This document shows positions 44,271 through 56,663 of a stretch of DNA of 64,000 nt, piece after piece; position 1 is the first letter of the stretch, and the number at the start of each line of letters is the position of its first letter. Source of the stretch: Coriaria nepalensis (taxonomy: Eukaryota; Streptophyta; Magnoliopsida; Cucurbitales; Coriariaceae); assembly GCA_027186245.1 (NCBI GenBank), contig CP114500.1:1374001-1438000 (forward strand), in the 5' to 3' direction. Made by a program: the position numbers and the translations under genes. The notes under the pieces were generated by a model. It was not told the origin of the DNA, ran no database searches, and worked only from the letters and a program-made list of their open reading frames with translations.

Positions 44271-47155
44271 TCAATCGATTTTGACGGAGGAGTAGATGAG
44301 CCTTGTGAACCAGAAGCATGCGTAAAACCCTATAGTACCAGTCAGCACAAAGAAGGCGTAGGAAGCAATAAGCATGTATCCAAAGTACAATAATCCAGAA
44401 ACCAGTTTCGTGATTTCAAGCTTGGTGAAGAAATAGAATGTGGCATAGAGGAAGAGGTAGAGAGCAGAAGAGCCTGAAGTGAGATAAGATCTCCACCACC
44501 ATAGATAATCCTCACTGCATAACTGGAAATAGCAGAGCACTATAGTTATCTCCGCACAGGTGACGATGAGGATAATGAATACCAGGAAGAGGAAGCCAAA
44601 GATGTAGTAAAACTGGTTCAGCCAGATTGAAGTGAGGATGAAGAATAATTCGATGAAAACAGCTCCGAACGGGAGAATTCCTCCAATTAGGATTGAAACG
44701 GCCGGGTTCATGTACCAAGCTTGGTCTGGGATTTGCCGTGGGATTTTGTTCGTCTTGACTGGATTCTCAATTGCTGCCTTTTTGGACCCAAGATAGCTAC
44801 CCACGAAAACAAGTGGAACAGAGATGCCAAACCATAAGAAGACTAGAGCAAACATGGTACCAAATGGAACAGCTCCAGATGATTTCTCTCCCCAAATGAG
44901 AGCATTGAGAACGAAGAAAATTGCAAAGACGGTAGCAGGGAACATAAAAGCAGTTCTGAGGGCGATTTTCTTCCACTCTGTACCTTTAAACATCTTGAAC
45001 AAGCGGGCAGAGGCATAGCCGGCTAAAAGACCCATGAAGACCCAGAGCAGAAGAAGGGCTGTCATGAGACCTCCTCTGTTTGAAGGGGAGAGGAATCCAA
45101 GGACAGCAAAGATCATAGTCACAAGTATCATTCCAAAAAACTGAACTCCAGTTCCGACATAGACACAAAGAAGATCTGAAGAATTTGGAGGCCGGAACAC
45201 ATCGCCATGGACGAGCTTCCATCCTGTCTCTTCTTGGGCTTCTTCCTGGGTCTCTAGTTCATTGTACCTTGAAATATCACGGTAAAGGGTCCGTAGCATT
45301 ATCATTGCCACCATGCCAGAGAGGAAGATAACAATCATCAAGGAATTGACGATTGAGAACCAGTGAATTTGATCATCACTCATCAAAAGATAGGTATCCC
45401 ATCTAGATGCCCACTTTATATCACTTTCCTGAACTCATGAAGTGGGAAATTCTATAAGTTATCATCATACAAGTGAACACACGATTAATGAACGTTGAAA
45501 AAAAAAAAATTTACTAACATAGATCGCTGGGACACACCTGAAATTCAACATCATAAGTAAAGATGACTTCGTTTTTCTCTTCAATCTCTTGAGGCGAGTT
45601 TGAGTTTACAACTGTGTGTCTTCTATGCGGGTCGCATGTTGTCAAACGAGTCTGTTTATCATCCCATTTCCCCTCATATGCATGCTTGACACTGTACATA
45701 TTATCCCCAATGATCAAGTGACAGTATCGGAATCAAAGACTGAAGGAAATGAGGTTAATTTCACCCTCTTATTCATATGATAAGAGTAGGTCAGGCGAAA
45801 GAAAACTAACCTGAATGGTTTAACCTCAAATCCCACTATTCTTGCAGAATCAGTTTGAACATCTCTATGATATTTGACAATAAATGACAAGTGATTGTGG
45901 ATAAAATACTTTTCATCCTTGCTCTGTGCCCAATCAGAAAAATAAGCTTTTCAAATCCTATCCAAACCCAAAAAGTTAAAATCTTCAGTGAAGATAAATG
46001 ATGAACATACCCCAGCATAGTGGCCCTTGAAACCAACACGATAACCAAGCTGATAAACAGTAGACGATTCTTGATCCAGCCTTTGACTGGGAACAACCAG
46101 AGGCAGGTTATCAAGGATCCTGTCATGTGTGAATTGTATCCGTTATAAAATGATACATAAATGTAATTTATCACACATAGTATCAAATAGGCTTTATCAG
46201 TCTCATGAGGCGAGAAACGCCATACATGTTGACTTGGTACTCCTCTTCGATCTTCTCTTTAAATTCCTTCACATCTTTTGCATTAAGCTCACGGCGACAG
46301 ATTACATTACACATCTGAGGAGCTCGCATTTTGAACTGACAGCAAAATTTTACACAGATTAGAAAGTCAACTGCAGGAGAACTGGAAAAATACAAGATTC
46401 CTCCATTAGTTTTTTTAACATACAATATAAGGGGAGTTCTCAATTCTATCACCACGGAGAACTTCGCCAAGATTCTCTGCACTATCCACTATCTTATCAG
46501 GATTGCAAAATGGTAGTGAATAATACGAGTAAGGAAGCTGGGTCTTGATAGAGGTCAATTTATTCACTTTCACTCTCAAAACATCTCCCTGCATAAAATA
46601 AATAGACAAAGTAAATGAAAAATGATGCAATCTCGCTTACTTAGACTTAATACACATCTCTTTGATGAACTAAACAACTTCCAGCGAGAGAAGTCAAATT
46701 TATGGACAGAAAAAGCACATTGTCATGTCGCAAACTGATAAAAATCATAAATTAAACAACATCACATACCAAAAGAAAATTCTAAAAATTGAAAAAAAAA
46801 AAAAAACCGTTAAAGCCAAGCAGCTGATATCTTATTAATCGGTGCTGTCTACGAAACTAAAAAACAACACAGATTTCAACATCCAATTCCAGTTCATTTC
46901 TTCATATTTCTCGACATCCAAAGCAGATTGAATCGAGTAGAAGGTCCTATCCGGTATCCACCACAGATCCGATTAACAAACAAATTTTAGAGACAGGAAG
47001 ACTTATCTACGTGTGTTGTGCACAAGAGAGCTTACCTTCTGGAAATCTTCAGGAGCAACACCAGGGAGGTAGAAGCAGTGGACGCCATGGATCAGAAGCG
47101 GAACATTAATCACTGCTATCGTTAATATCCGAAACGAAAGACTCTGCCACGCCAT
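44271..47155 (-). CDS. Transmembrane nine superfamily protein (EMP70; TMN8/TMN9-like)
   Basis: Seven exons: 47036-47155, 46424-46588, 46226-46335, 46011-46119, 45811-45923, 45538-45691 and 44271-45428; 1929 nt, 642 residues, normal for the family. The start at 47155 gives [15 protein letters not shown], a signal peptide followed by [15 protein letters not shown]. The lumenal domain ([45 protein letters not shown]) is followed by nine membrane spans starting at [19 protein letters not shown]. Conserved loops [47 protein letters not shown] and the C-terminal KIDE-like sorting end KID are visible. TMN proteins sit in Golgi and endosomes and sort membrane proteins. Nearest Arabidopsis relatives from memory are At5g10840 and At5g25100. 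Confidence 0.95.
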
Positions 47156-49225
47156 GGCGCTCGAGATAAAGAGCGAATCGGATCTGGAAGTAGAAAACGA
47201 AGAAGATGGAGACAATCGAACCAGAACTGGAGAGGAAGAAAATCTCTTCCTATGGAGTAAAAGGTACGGTTACTTTTTTTTCAACCACTCAACTATTTTC
47301 TGCCACGGCACCCTCCGTCTCAGTAAATTCCATTAATTAAATTTAATTAATTACTTATCAGATCCAAAATCAAAGTTTTGAAATTGATTTTTACGCTGGT
47401 TGTTTTGGGAAAGGGAAAACAGTTTTTTACGTTAACGTTGAAACTATTTCAACCTTTTTTTTTCCTTCATTATTTAAAAAATTATTTCAAAATCTTTGGT
47501 ATTAAGCATTAGTTACATTGCTTTCAGTTTCCGTTTTGCTAAACTGCAGTTTCGGATTTGAAAACACAGAATGAAAATCGAACAACAGTTCCTGAAAAAC
47601 TAGTTCTAAAGCTCATCATCCTAGAAAAAGGGCCGGGCTACTTACATGCAAAGCGGGCAACCGGTTTTTGAATCTCTAGGCCTAAATTACAGGCCCAAAT
47701 GGAGTTAAATTTTGCGGGTCAGCTTGATCAGGAATTACGATAACTACAGCGATGAAAAACAGGCCCAACTCGTGAGGCAAGCACAAAGATAACGGCTATG
47801 TTAAAGGACACATAGCAGTAATTGAGCATAGGCACAGATGGGAACGAACTAGAAGATGGTCCCCTTCCTTTTCCAACTGCTCAGCAGTTGTGGGCCAATG
47901 TCCGTGGAAAAAGCCCGTCTACCCGCTCACCCATTAAAAAGATGAGGGCCCACAATGGCCCAATCCACCTTTTCCCCCATTATCAGGTGTCGTCCTCATA
48001 ATCTACTTATGGTGTTTTAACTCTCACGGCCCGAGTCCACCAAAATTTCTTCTTCTTAAAGCCCACGCATGGCTATCACTATAGACTTCACCACTTCAGA
48101 TTGGTAGCACCGTTTGGCGTAATGACTTTTCATGGAGAATAAGAAGTGAAAATCCGTGTCATATATATTTATCCTGCATGTGTGTGAGTGAGGCTGAAAT
48201 GACTAACGAGTGTGACTTTTTCTTATTGGGATCCCACGTGGATGAGGGGAGCTATTAATCTGATTTTAAGAGTAAAAAAGTCAATCATACGTGTGTTGAA
48301 GTCAATTAGCGGGTGAAATAGAGATTAAAGAACATGTGTAGGGGTAAAATGGTCCGACAAGTGGGTGGCGTGCATTAACGGCATAATGCCTTCCTGGCTT
48401 ACACACACTGTATTTCTACACTCTCGCTCTCTCTCTCCCTCTGCATAGTATTAAGCAAAGTACGCATGCACTGATATGAACACGAAATGCAGAAATATAC
48501 ACATTTTCTCTCTCCACCAAAAGCTCTCTCTATCCTCACTCCTTCAGTTCACTCTCTCTCTCGCTCTCGCTTTTCTTTTATTGCCTGCAGAATTGCAGGT
48601 CTAAGGGGGGAGGACTGTGGTGAGGAGAGAGAGGGAGCTGAGCGGAGATAACTGCGACAAAAGATACCGATCGAGTAGAGAGAGGGAGAGGGGGGAGGGA
48701 ACAGTGCTCTTGAGATTTGCGCTTACGGAGGATCTTCTGTGGATCGGGCTGATTTAAAGCAATGGCGGCTAGAATTTATGGCGATTTCTTTTTAGAGAGA
48801 GAGAGAGAGAGAGAGCGAGAGAGCTCCATCCGTCCATTGTATCTTTCTCTTGCTTATTATTGCTTCTCTAGGCTCTAGCTCTTTTCTTAAAATATATTTT
48901 CTCTCCTTATCGCTCCTCCGAGCGTCATCATCAATGTCATCATAATACCGCGAAATTGATGGCAGTATCCCGAAAATCAATGCATCATATTTTCTCAGGA
49001 AAACGTCCATAATTGTAATTACGCTTCTCTGCTACTGGTAGTGACGTTGCGTGATATAACTCTGAAATCCGCCATTATTTTTGGTTTCGGAACCCACCTT
49101 TTTTAGAGCCGTTCGTTTGGAAAGCAAAAGCATCAGAGAAAAGGAAATCCCCCGGTTGTTTTCTGTTTGCCTAAAGGTTCTGTGATTGTACCTACTGCCT
49201 TTAGTTTCATATACAGGTGGAGAAG
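47156..49225. other. Intergenic: TMN promoter and NPY-like gene promoter and leader
   Basis: Divergent region between the TMN gene and the NPY-like gene. No coding region recognised. From about 48420 it is CT- and GA-rich, with a (GA)n tract at 48794-48823, and is probably leader sequence of the NPY-like gene. Confidence 0.45.
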
Positions 49226-52013
49226 ATGAAGTATATGAAGTTAGGTTCAAAGCCCGATGCATTTCAAGCTGATGGTAAAACTAGGTGAGTTCTTTCTCTC
49301 GTATTCCTTCTTCACCAGCTCAAGCTTGTAATTCCTTGCACTTTTTAGTTTCATCATTCTCTTCTATTATTATTTTTTTCACTTTACTAGTTGTCTTGGC
49401 GATTTTGTGACACCAGTTTTATGCAGTTGGATTGCGTTCTTTGCTAGAACTAGTATATTTCGGTTTATATATCTCTGAGTCGAATTCATCCGAAACACGT
49501 ACTTTTGGTTCTTCCCCCAGATTTAGAAACAGGAATATCCACATGACCGTTTTATGTTTATCCATACTCTTGTTTTATGTTGACTAGAACAGAATGGGTG
49601 GTCCCACTTTGTTGAGTTGATGGGTGGTCCTCCATAACTTAGGTCCAAATTCTTCAATTCTTACTCTAACCGGTGTCATTTATTTGGACCTAACTTGGGA
49701 GAAGTGGCCCCTTTTTCTTGTGGCAAGTTGCCAATGTGTTTAATTTGTCCATTGACGTTGTTGAGCATTATGAAGTTACTCGGACATTCCGATAAACCAC
49801 GACATAAATATAGTTCACATGATGGAAGAATAATGCCAAAGTTATATAGCTTCTATTATTTAGAAGCTAAGCAGTGTTTTCACTGTGATTTTTTGACATT
49901 CCATATCAAATATTTGATGCACTCCGTTAGCACTTTGAGTTCCTACCGTTTTAGTCCTCGTCATTCTGATCTGTAAATACATTGTCAGTTTTGTGGTAGT
50001 TCATTTTATTCATACTCTGTTTATCAGCACGTTATTTGTTGTTCCCGCAGGTATGTGTCATCTGAACTGGGAACAGATGTCGTAATAAATGTAGGTGAAG
50101 TGAAATTTTACCTGCACAAGGTATGTTACTTTGTTTTGTTTTGCCCTCTTCTTGAGTAGGGTTTCTATGTTAGAGGCCAATTAGAGTCCAAAGAAACTAA
50201 ACTATGCTGCTGCATTCAATGACCTACTTTGTAGTTCCCTCTCTTATCAAAGAGCAACCACTTGCAACAATTAGTAACAAAAGCTGATGGAGATAACTCT
50301 GAAGAAATTCATCTAGTTGATTTTCCTGGTGGACCAAAATCTTTTGAGATCTGTGCGAAGTTCTGCTATGGGATGGTAGTTACTCTTAATGCTTATAATG
50401 TCGGGGCAGCTCGTTGTGCCTCTGAGTACCTTGAGATGACTGAAGATATGGATCAAGGAAACCTGATATTAAAAATCGAGGTGTTCCTCAACTCAAGTAT
50501 ATTCCGAAGCTGGAAAGATTCCATTATTGTTCTTCAAATGACAAAATCTCTCCCTTGGTCTGAGGACTTGAAGATTGTTGGAAGATGTATAGATTCCATT
50601 GCCTCGAAAACTTCTGTGGACCCGGCAAATGTCACATGGTCTTACACACATAACAGAAAACTATCTGAGCCTGAGAAAATCGTAGAAGATGATGATACCA
50701 AGACCTATGAGAGATTTGAATCTGTTCCTAAAGATTGGTGGGTTGAAGATATATGTGAGTTGGAGATTGATCATTATAAGAGAGTGATGATTTCAATTAA
50801 ATCAAAGGGAAGAATGGATGGAATTGTAATTGGGGAAGCGCTCAAAACATATGCTATCAGATGGTTGCCAAATTCTGTGGACACTTTGGTCTCTGAAGCT
50901 CATGCTAAGAGGAACAAATCTCTTGTTGAAACAATCATTTGCTTATTGCCTTCTGATAAGGAAACTACTTGCTCGTGTAGTTTCTTATTGAAACTCCTTA
51001 AGGTTGCCATCCTGGTTGGAGCTGATGAGTCTTCTAGAGAAGATTTGTTAAAGAGGGCTAGCTTGAAAATAAACGAGGCTTCTGTTAATGATTTATTGAT
51101 CCCAGCTCAGCCACCTAAAGTCACTAGATTCGATGTTGAATTGGTTCATAGCATGGTGAATCGATATTTGATGCATATAAAGACTAATCAGGGGTCGGAC
51201 TTTTTTGATAAGAATGGAAAGGAGATTGATAATTATCTGTTAAGAAATAAGTCCTTGCTAAATGTTGGCAAATTAGTTGATTGTTATCTTGCAGAAATTG
51301 CTAATGAGCCGAATCTCACCTTTTCTAGTTTCATTGACTTGTCACAGTCAATCCCGGAATCTACAAGGCCAATCCATGATGGATTGTACAGGTCTATTGA
51401 CATTTACTTGAAGGTAATATAGGCCTTATTATTATGTTTTCAATTATGATTACATTTTTCCGCTTCAATATGGTTCTGGTTCTGATATGTTGTAAATATA
51501 TTTCAGGAACATTCAAATTTGGCAAAAGCTGAAAGGAAGAAGATATGTGGACTGATCGACGTAAAGAAACTGACAGTGGAAGCTTCCATGGATGCTGCTC
51601 AGAATGATAGGCTACCGCTGAGAGTCATAGTTCGAGTTCTCTTTTTTGAACAAATCCGAGCCTCTGCCCGTGAGCCCACAGATGAAGAATGCAAGAAAAC
51701 AACTTTGGAACAATGCAAGAATCTGAAGCAACAGATGAGTCAGATGAAAGTAAGCGAGGAATATGTCAAGGATGCGAAATTAGGTAATAAGAAAAACGGG
51801 AAGAACTGCAGAAGCGGGGCTCAGTTACTTCCATCTCGGTCAAGGAGGATTTTCGATAAATTGTGGGGCGTTGGCGGCGGTGGTAATAAATTGCATGGAG
51901 AAAACAAGAGCTTGGAGACATCCGCGAGTTCTCAGTCTCCTACTTCCAATGTTCCAGGAGATAGCAAGTCACCTGCTTCATCTTCTAGGCATAGGAGGTA
52001 TTCTATCTCTTAA
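49226..52013 (+). CDS. BTB/POZ-NPH3 family protein (NPY1/MAB4-like)
   Basis: Four exons: 49226-49284, 50051-50120, 50235-51413 and 51507-52013; 1815 nt, 604 residues. The N-terminus [17 protein letters not shown] is typical of the NPY subgroup. The BTB domain covers about residues 20-130 ([54 protein letters not shown]), and the NPH3 domain about 190-490 ([29 protein letters not shown], [48 protein letters not shown], the NPH3 signature). A basic Ser-rich C-terminal tail with [10 protein letters not shown] closes it. NPY proteins act with AGC kinases and PIN auxin transporters at the plasma membrane in organ formation and gravitropism. The subgroup call is from the N-terminus and C-terminal motif. 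Confidence 0.93.
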
Positions 52014-53323
52014 AATGCTAGTATGATTTTCTTGTTTAGCCTTACTATGTGTTTAGATTTTTAATCCTTTATATTGTTTTATTAAAGTTTTAATCTTATC
52101 TGGCTGTAATATTCAAGTTTGTGATCTCTAGGAGCGCACACGGGCCGGTTTTTCCAGTTTCTGGCCAGTTTTAAAACTGACCCGACGGAACCGGTTTTGT
52201 TCTTGGCAACTCAAAAAACTGTCCCAAAACAACCCGGTTTCGGGTTGGTTTATCCAGTTTTTTTTTTTTTTTTAATTTTCAAAAGTAATTTAGTTTTTGT
52301 TTTATATGTAGTATTAAGTGTAAATAATTTTATGAAAGGATTAATGAAGATGTCAATTATCATTATAAAAAATATTTAATTGAAAATTTTCTAAAGAAAA
52401 AAAATAAATAGAAATGTTTTATAAAGGAAAAAACGTAATAAATATAATTAATAAAACAAGTAGAAATTAAAAAAAAAATTGTATTATTTATTTATTTAGT
52501 TGAACAATTAGTTTATGTATTTAAGAAAATAATTAATGTGAAGTACTTTAAAAATAAATAAATTTTAAAAAGAAAAATTACATTCATTATTTAATTGACT
52601 AAATTAAATTTAAAAATCAAATAATGAAAATAAAAATAATCAGATCAATTTGGGTTGAATTTGTGAATTTGAGGGTAAAATTGTAAAAGTGTATCTTAAG
52701 GGAAAAGTAATATAATAGTCAAAAATCAAGAATTATTTAATGAAATAAAATTTATTCATTAAAAAAAATGCTGGAAAGAAAAATGAAATTCAGCCAAATC
52801 TTAAAACCGGGTTTTTTTTTTTGGGGTTTCTCAGGTTTTTTCTTGTTAACCGAGTATCCGATCCGAAAGAACCGAATGATTATTGGGCTAGTTCGGTTCG
52901 GTTATGCTGTGAGGTCTGATGCAATGGGACGGTTAGTTTCGGTTCGGCTTTGGGTCAGGTCGATTTTTCGGATTCCGGTATTTTGTGCACTACTCCTGAC
53001 TGATCTCTTTTGCCAAAGAAATTATTCAAACGATATGTCGTTTACGTATTCTTATAGTAATGAATTAGCCCTCCGACGACAGGTCGTTAACTGCAATGTA
53101 TATGGTAGCCACTAGCATAGTCATTTCTGTGGGCCGCCGAAAGATACTAAACCCCCAGCGATAGCTAAGAAAGATACTGGGCCCAGTTTTAATTTGACCC
53201 GTTTGGTCCAATTAAGAGACTCACCCGAATGAATAATTAGGTAGCGCTTTTTCTTCTTCTGCTTCAGTTCGTTACTTCGAGTTCGAAGCTTTAGCCATTA
53301 CGCAGATACAGAGAGAGAGAGAG
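52014..53323. other. Intergenic, mostly a hAT-like element
   Basis: No gene. Most of the space is taken by the element at 52129-52999; the rest is the 3' flank of the NPY-like gene and the upstream region of the hydrolase pseudogene. Confidence 0.6.
52129..52999. mobile_element. Non-autonomous hAT-like DNA transposon, 871 bp
   Basis: Left end TAGGAGCGCACACGGGCCGG; the reverse complement of the right end reads TCAGGAGTAGTGCAC...ACCGG, an imperfect short inverted repeat of the TAGGGGTGTGCAC type seen in hAT MITEs. It is flanked by an 8-bp duplication, GTGATCTC at 52121-52128 and CTGATCTC at 53000-53007, with seven of eight matches. The sub-terminal parts are rich in AACCCGG/CCGGTTT blocks and the centre is AT-rich. 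There is no transposase frame. Confidence 0.7.
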
Positions 53324-55350
53324 ATGCAGAGATTAAAAGCTTTGGTCGAGCGTAGGAAGTTTTCATTTCCGAGAGTGAGACAATCAGACGTAATCTGGTA
53401 GAGCAGAAAAAAATCTTTGACTGGAGAGTAATTTTTTTTCACAGTATCTTTCTTCTATCTATACAGAATCGCAGAAAGTGTATGTTCATTCCTGTTGGTT
53501 TATCCATTCTAAATCTAGTTTATTCGTAGAGGAAATGCGCGGGTCCATTTTTATGAAATTTCTGACATGAGGTTTTATGGAAAGTTTAGGTTCTGGTTGA
53601 AGGAAGACCTAAATATAGAGCAGCTATTCTCAATAGGCCGTCGGCTCTCAGTGCTCTCACTACTTCGATGGTTTATTTCTGCATTTGGTGTTTTGCTTCG
53701 TTTTATTATACAATTTATTGAAACATATGAATGGGAGAAGTTGCTTTTTGTTTATAGGCAGCTGGGTTGAAGAAATTGTATGAATATTGGGAAGAGAATT
53801 CAGATATTGGATTTTTCCTTATGAAGGTATTGCCTCTTTCTTGCACTTTGTTCTAAACAATTTACTTTTTTGTTTGCCACCCTCTTACTACTTGTTTTTT
53901 TGGTATTTCTTGTTCTTCTGGAAAATGTTATTGATATGTCCTCCCTCACTAATCGCCCCTCAAAGAAGTAAATGTGATAAACAGTCTTTACATTTTCAAG
54001 AACAAGCAAAATGATGTGTCCTCTGAACTAAAATCAACATTTCGTGCTTCTAATTTAACCCCACCTTACTGTCTAAGTTGCTTCATTCAATTCCTTGAAG
54101 GGTAGTGGCCGGGCATTCTCTTCTGGTACCCATTTTGTTACTCTTTATCACTTGCTTAATGAAGGTGAGTGGCATTTCGGTAATAATTTCATATCACATA
54201 TATGTTATATATGGTAAACAATTAGGAATGTGTAATGGCGCTCTTAAAAGTAATTTTCTTTTCTTTACTTTTTTGCTTGTGCATGTGAGTGGAGCTTTGG
54301 CTATGTAGAATCTGTTAGAATTCTCAAAGTACTACCACTGATTGTAAGTTTCTAATTTTCATGAAAAATCTGCTAATTTCATTTTGTGATATATAGGGAA
54401 TGTTGAGGACTGTAAGATGTTTTTCCAGACACTATTATCGATTTGTCTATCTTCAAGGGACGTACCTGAAACCACATGTGAGTGTACCTGCATCCTTAAA
54501 AAATTTATGTTGAGAATTTGGGACTTATCAAGAATAACAACTTCATTACATGTGAGTATACTGTTCAATAGGTTATTGATTGTTGTTATGTTTAGCATTC
54601 TTTTTTATGAATGTCACATATCTCAGAGGAGATGAGCACACAGCCCTTCCATTCATTAGCAATGAAATGCTTCTCTGATATGTATAGTGAATCTCTGTTT
54701 ATAACATGGGAGTTGACCCATTAATCAACAATCTACTAGGTGGCTGTCCTGGATGGTATCACCATGGGAGCTGGGGCCGGAATTTCACTCCCAGGGATGT
54801 TCCGAGTGGTGACTGACAAAACTGTATGTATAATTTCTCTATCATACCAATTACTCACGGTAATTAACTGTGAAACATGTTTTTGATTTTTAATCTATTA
54901 ATAAGCCCGTGTGTAGTTGTATGAATGCAAATGCAGTAGTGTTGATACAAACTAATTTGACCATTCATAAATATTTCAGGTGTTTTGTCATCCAGATACT
55001 CAATTGGGTTCCACCCTGATGCTGGGGCTTCATTTTATCTATCTCGTCTTCCTTGTCACATAGGTATTGTATATTCAAAGCGTTTTGCAAGTTTTCTGAA
55101 CATTCTACATTTTGTGAAGGATTTTATAATATAATAAAATTTTCATGTACTCTAGCTTATATCCTGGTTGAAAGGAAGAATCGTATTTTCTTTGAGATCT
55201 ATCCCTTTAAATTCTAAAAATCCATGAAAGATGGAAGTATGAAGTATGAAACTCTTTCTTGCAGGGGAGTACTTAGCTTTAACCGTGGACAAACTCAACG
55301 GTGCAGAAATGATTGCCTGTGGTCTTGCCTCACATTTCACACTAAATGCA
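53324..55350 (+). pseudogene. 3-hydroxyisobutyryl-CoA hydrolase-like pseudogene (At4g31810-like)
   Basis: Exons of a crotonase-family CHY protein are found in order: QRLKALVERRKFS at 53324; VLVEGRPKYRAAILNRPSAL near 53587-53670; KKLYEYWEENSDIGFFLMK near 53772; GSGRAFSSG then VTLYHLLNEG near 54102-54165; RFVYLQGTYLKPH near 54430-54480; VAVLDGITMGAGAGISLPGM near 54740; VFCHPDTQLG near 54980; GEYLALTVDKLNGAEMIACG at 55265-55350. Lesions: an extra T near 54432, one T missing near 54996 in the GFHPDAG motif, and SGAD changed to SGTH. All exons for the C-terminal 45 percent are missing beyond 55350. Functional relatives hydrolyse CoA esters in valine breakdown in mitochondria. This copy cannot give a whole enzyme. 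Confidence 0.85.
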
Positions 55351-55732
55351 GTTTGTTTTCTGTATTCTAATCCAGTTCTATTTTCTCGCTTGAATCTTGA
55401 TTATCAGTACCTTATTATGCTGGCCACCTTTGACTGACAGAGACTTGGTTTAAATTTATAAAAAAAAAAAGGTGCTAAAGAGATTTTTTTTGAAGGGCTT
55501 TTCTGTTCACCCTGTGCCTATGGGAGTGAAAACTGATCTGATCTTATAGCGACCCCTGCTTATCAAATGATGCACAACTTAGGAAAATACTAACTTCAAC
55601 GATTATATAAACAGCTGATATTCACAGTTTAAGTCTCTAAAATATGAAATACTACTACATACAATTTTCAGATCATGATAAGTACCACAAAAGAGACCGA
55701 CCTACAACATCAGTCAAAGGTAACCCTAAACC

Positions 55733-56663
55733 TCAGGAAAGCCGGGTTTCAAACTTTAAACTGATTCCCATGCTGAACAGTTCCTGGCACAATCGCTTAG
55801 CTCCATACGGCACACTCGCCTTAACTATATCATCAGCTGACTTACAAACCCGACGGGGCCCCTTATCTTACGCCCTCCAGGAACAGCTGAGAATGACATT
55901 CGAGACATTCTGGCACTTTTGACATATATGCATCTGGGAAGAGCCGCAGGGTGAATAAACGCTCGTGCAAGTTGGCTGAAGCACCATGAGCTATAAGGCA
56001 GTCCCGCTCCATTTCTCCGAATTTGATCCCTCCAAATCGCTTCCTATCAGCTACGGGTTGTCTGGTGAGAGGGTGGACCGGCTAAGTGTTCCGAAATTTC
56101 ACCTTGTCTTCTGCCATTTGAATCAGGCGTCGCTAGAATGCGGGGCCCATGAAGATTAATGATCGTACCATTTCTCCGGTACGACCACTGTACACTCTTT
56201 CATTGCCCCATCTTGAAAACCCAGCCCTGTTTTTGCATTTTTTAAATTTCAAGTATGTAATTCAACTTCAGAAAGAATAATCTAGAAAACTAAAATTTCT
56301 AGCCTGAAAAATATTTACCTGTGAAGCTGATCTGTGATAGCATCAACAAGTGGAGCAAGAAGGGAGTGGCGTATCGCAGGGACCCACCATGGCATGTGGG
56401 TTTATAACTATATCTGGAACTGTCCCCTGTACTGAGAAAGGGAAGTTTTCCTGTGACTCTATACACCCAAGAACATCCTTTTGTCCATGCATGCTTGAGA
56501 ACTATCTCCAAGTTATGGAGACCGGACCTGTAGCAGAAAGACATTAATGAATAAAACTAAGACTAAGGAACTTGATTTGCTAAAAGAGAAATTGACCAGT
56601 TACCTGTCTCATAGATACTGCAGCAATATTCTTGCCATCATCATTAGAAGAGAATACTGTTGG
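55733..56663 (-). pseudogene. NRPD2/NRPE2 (Pol IV/V second subunit) 3' fragment, decayed
   Basis: On the minus strand from 56663: DDGKNIAAVSMRQ, then VRSP*LGD, MHGQKDVLGCIESQENFPF, VPDIVINPHAMVGPCDTPL, then after a gap [61 protein letters not shown] residues and VPYGAKRLCQELFSMGISLK to the stop at 55733. [10 protein letters not shown] and SMGISLKFETRL point to the Pol IV/V subunit rather than RPB2. Stops replace family residues near 56535 and 56088, the frame shifts near 55945 and near 56360, and over 70 percent of the gene is missing. The wild-type subunit works in RNA-directed DNA methylation. This is a dead fragment. Confidence 0.85.

Noticed and set aside
56299..56544. 81-codon minus frame as an independent gene
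   Set aside because: It overlaps the NRPD2 homology in a different frame; the homologous frame carries stops, so this is a pseudogene by-product.
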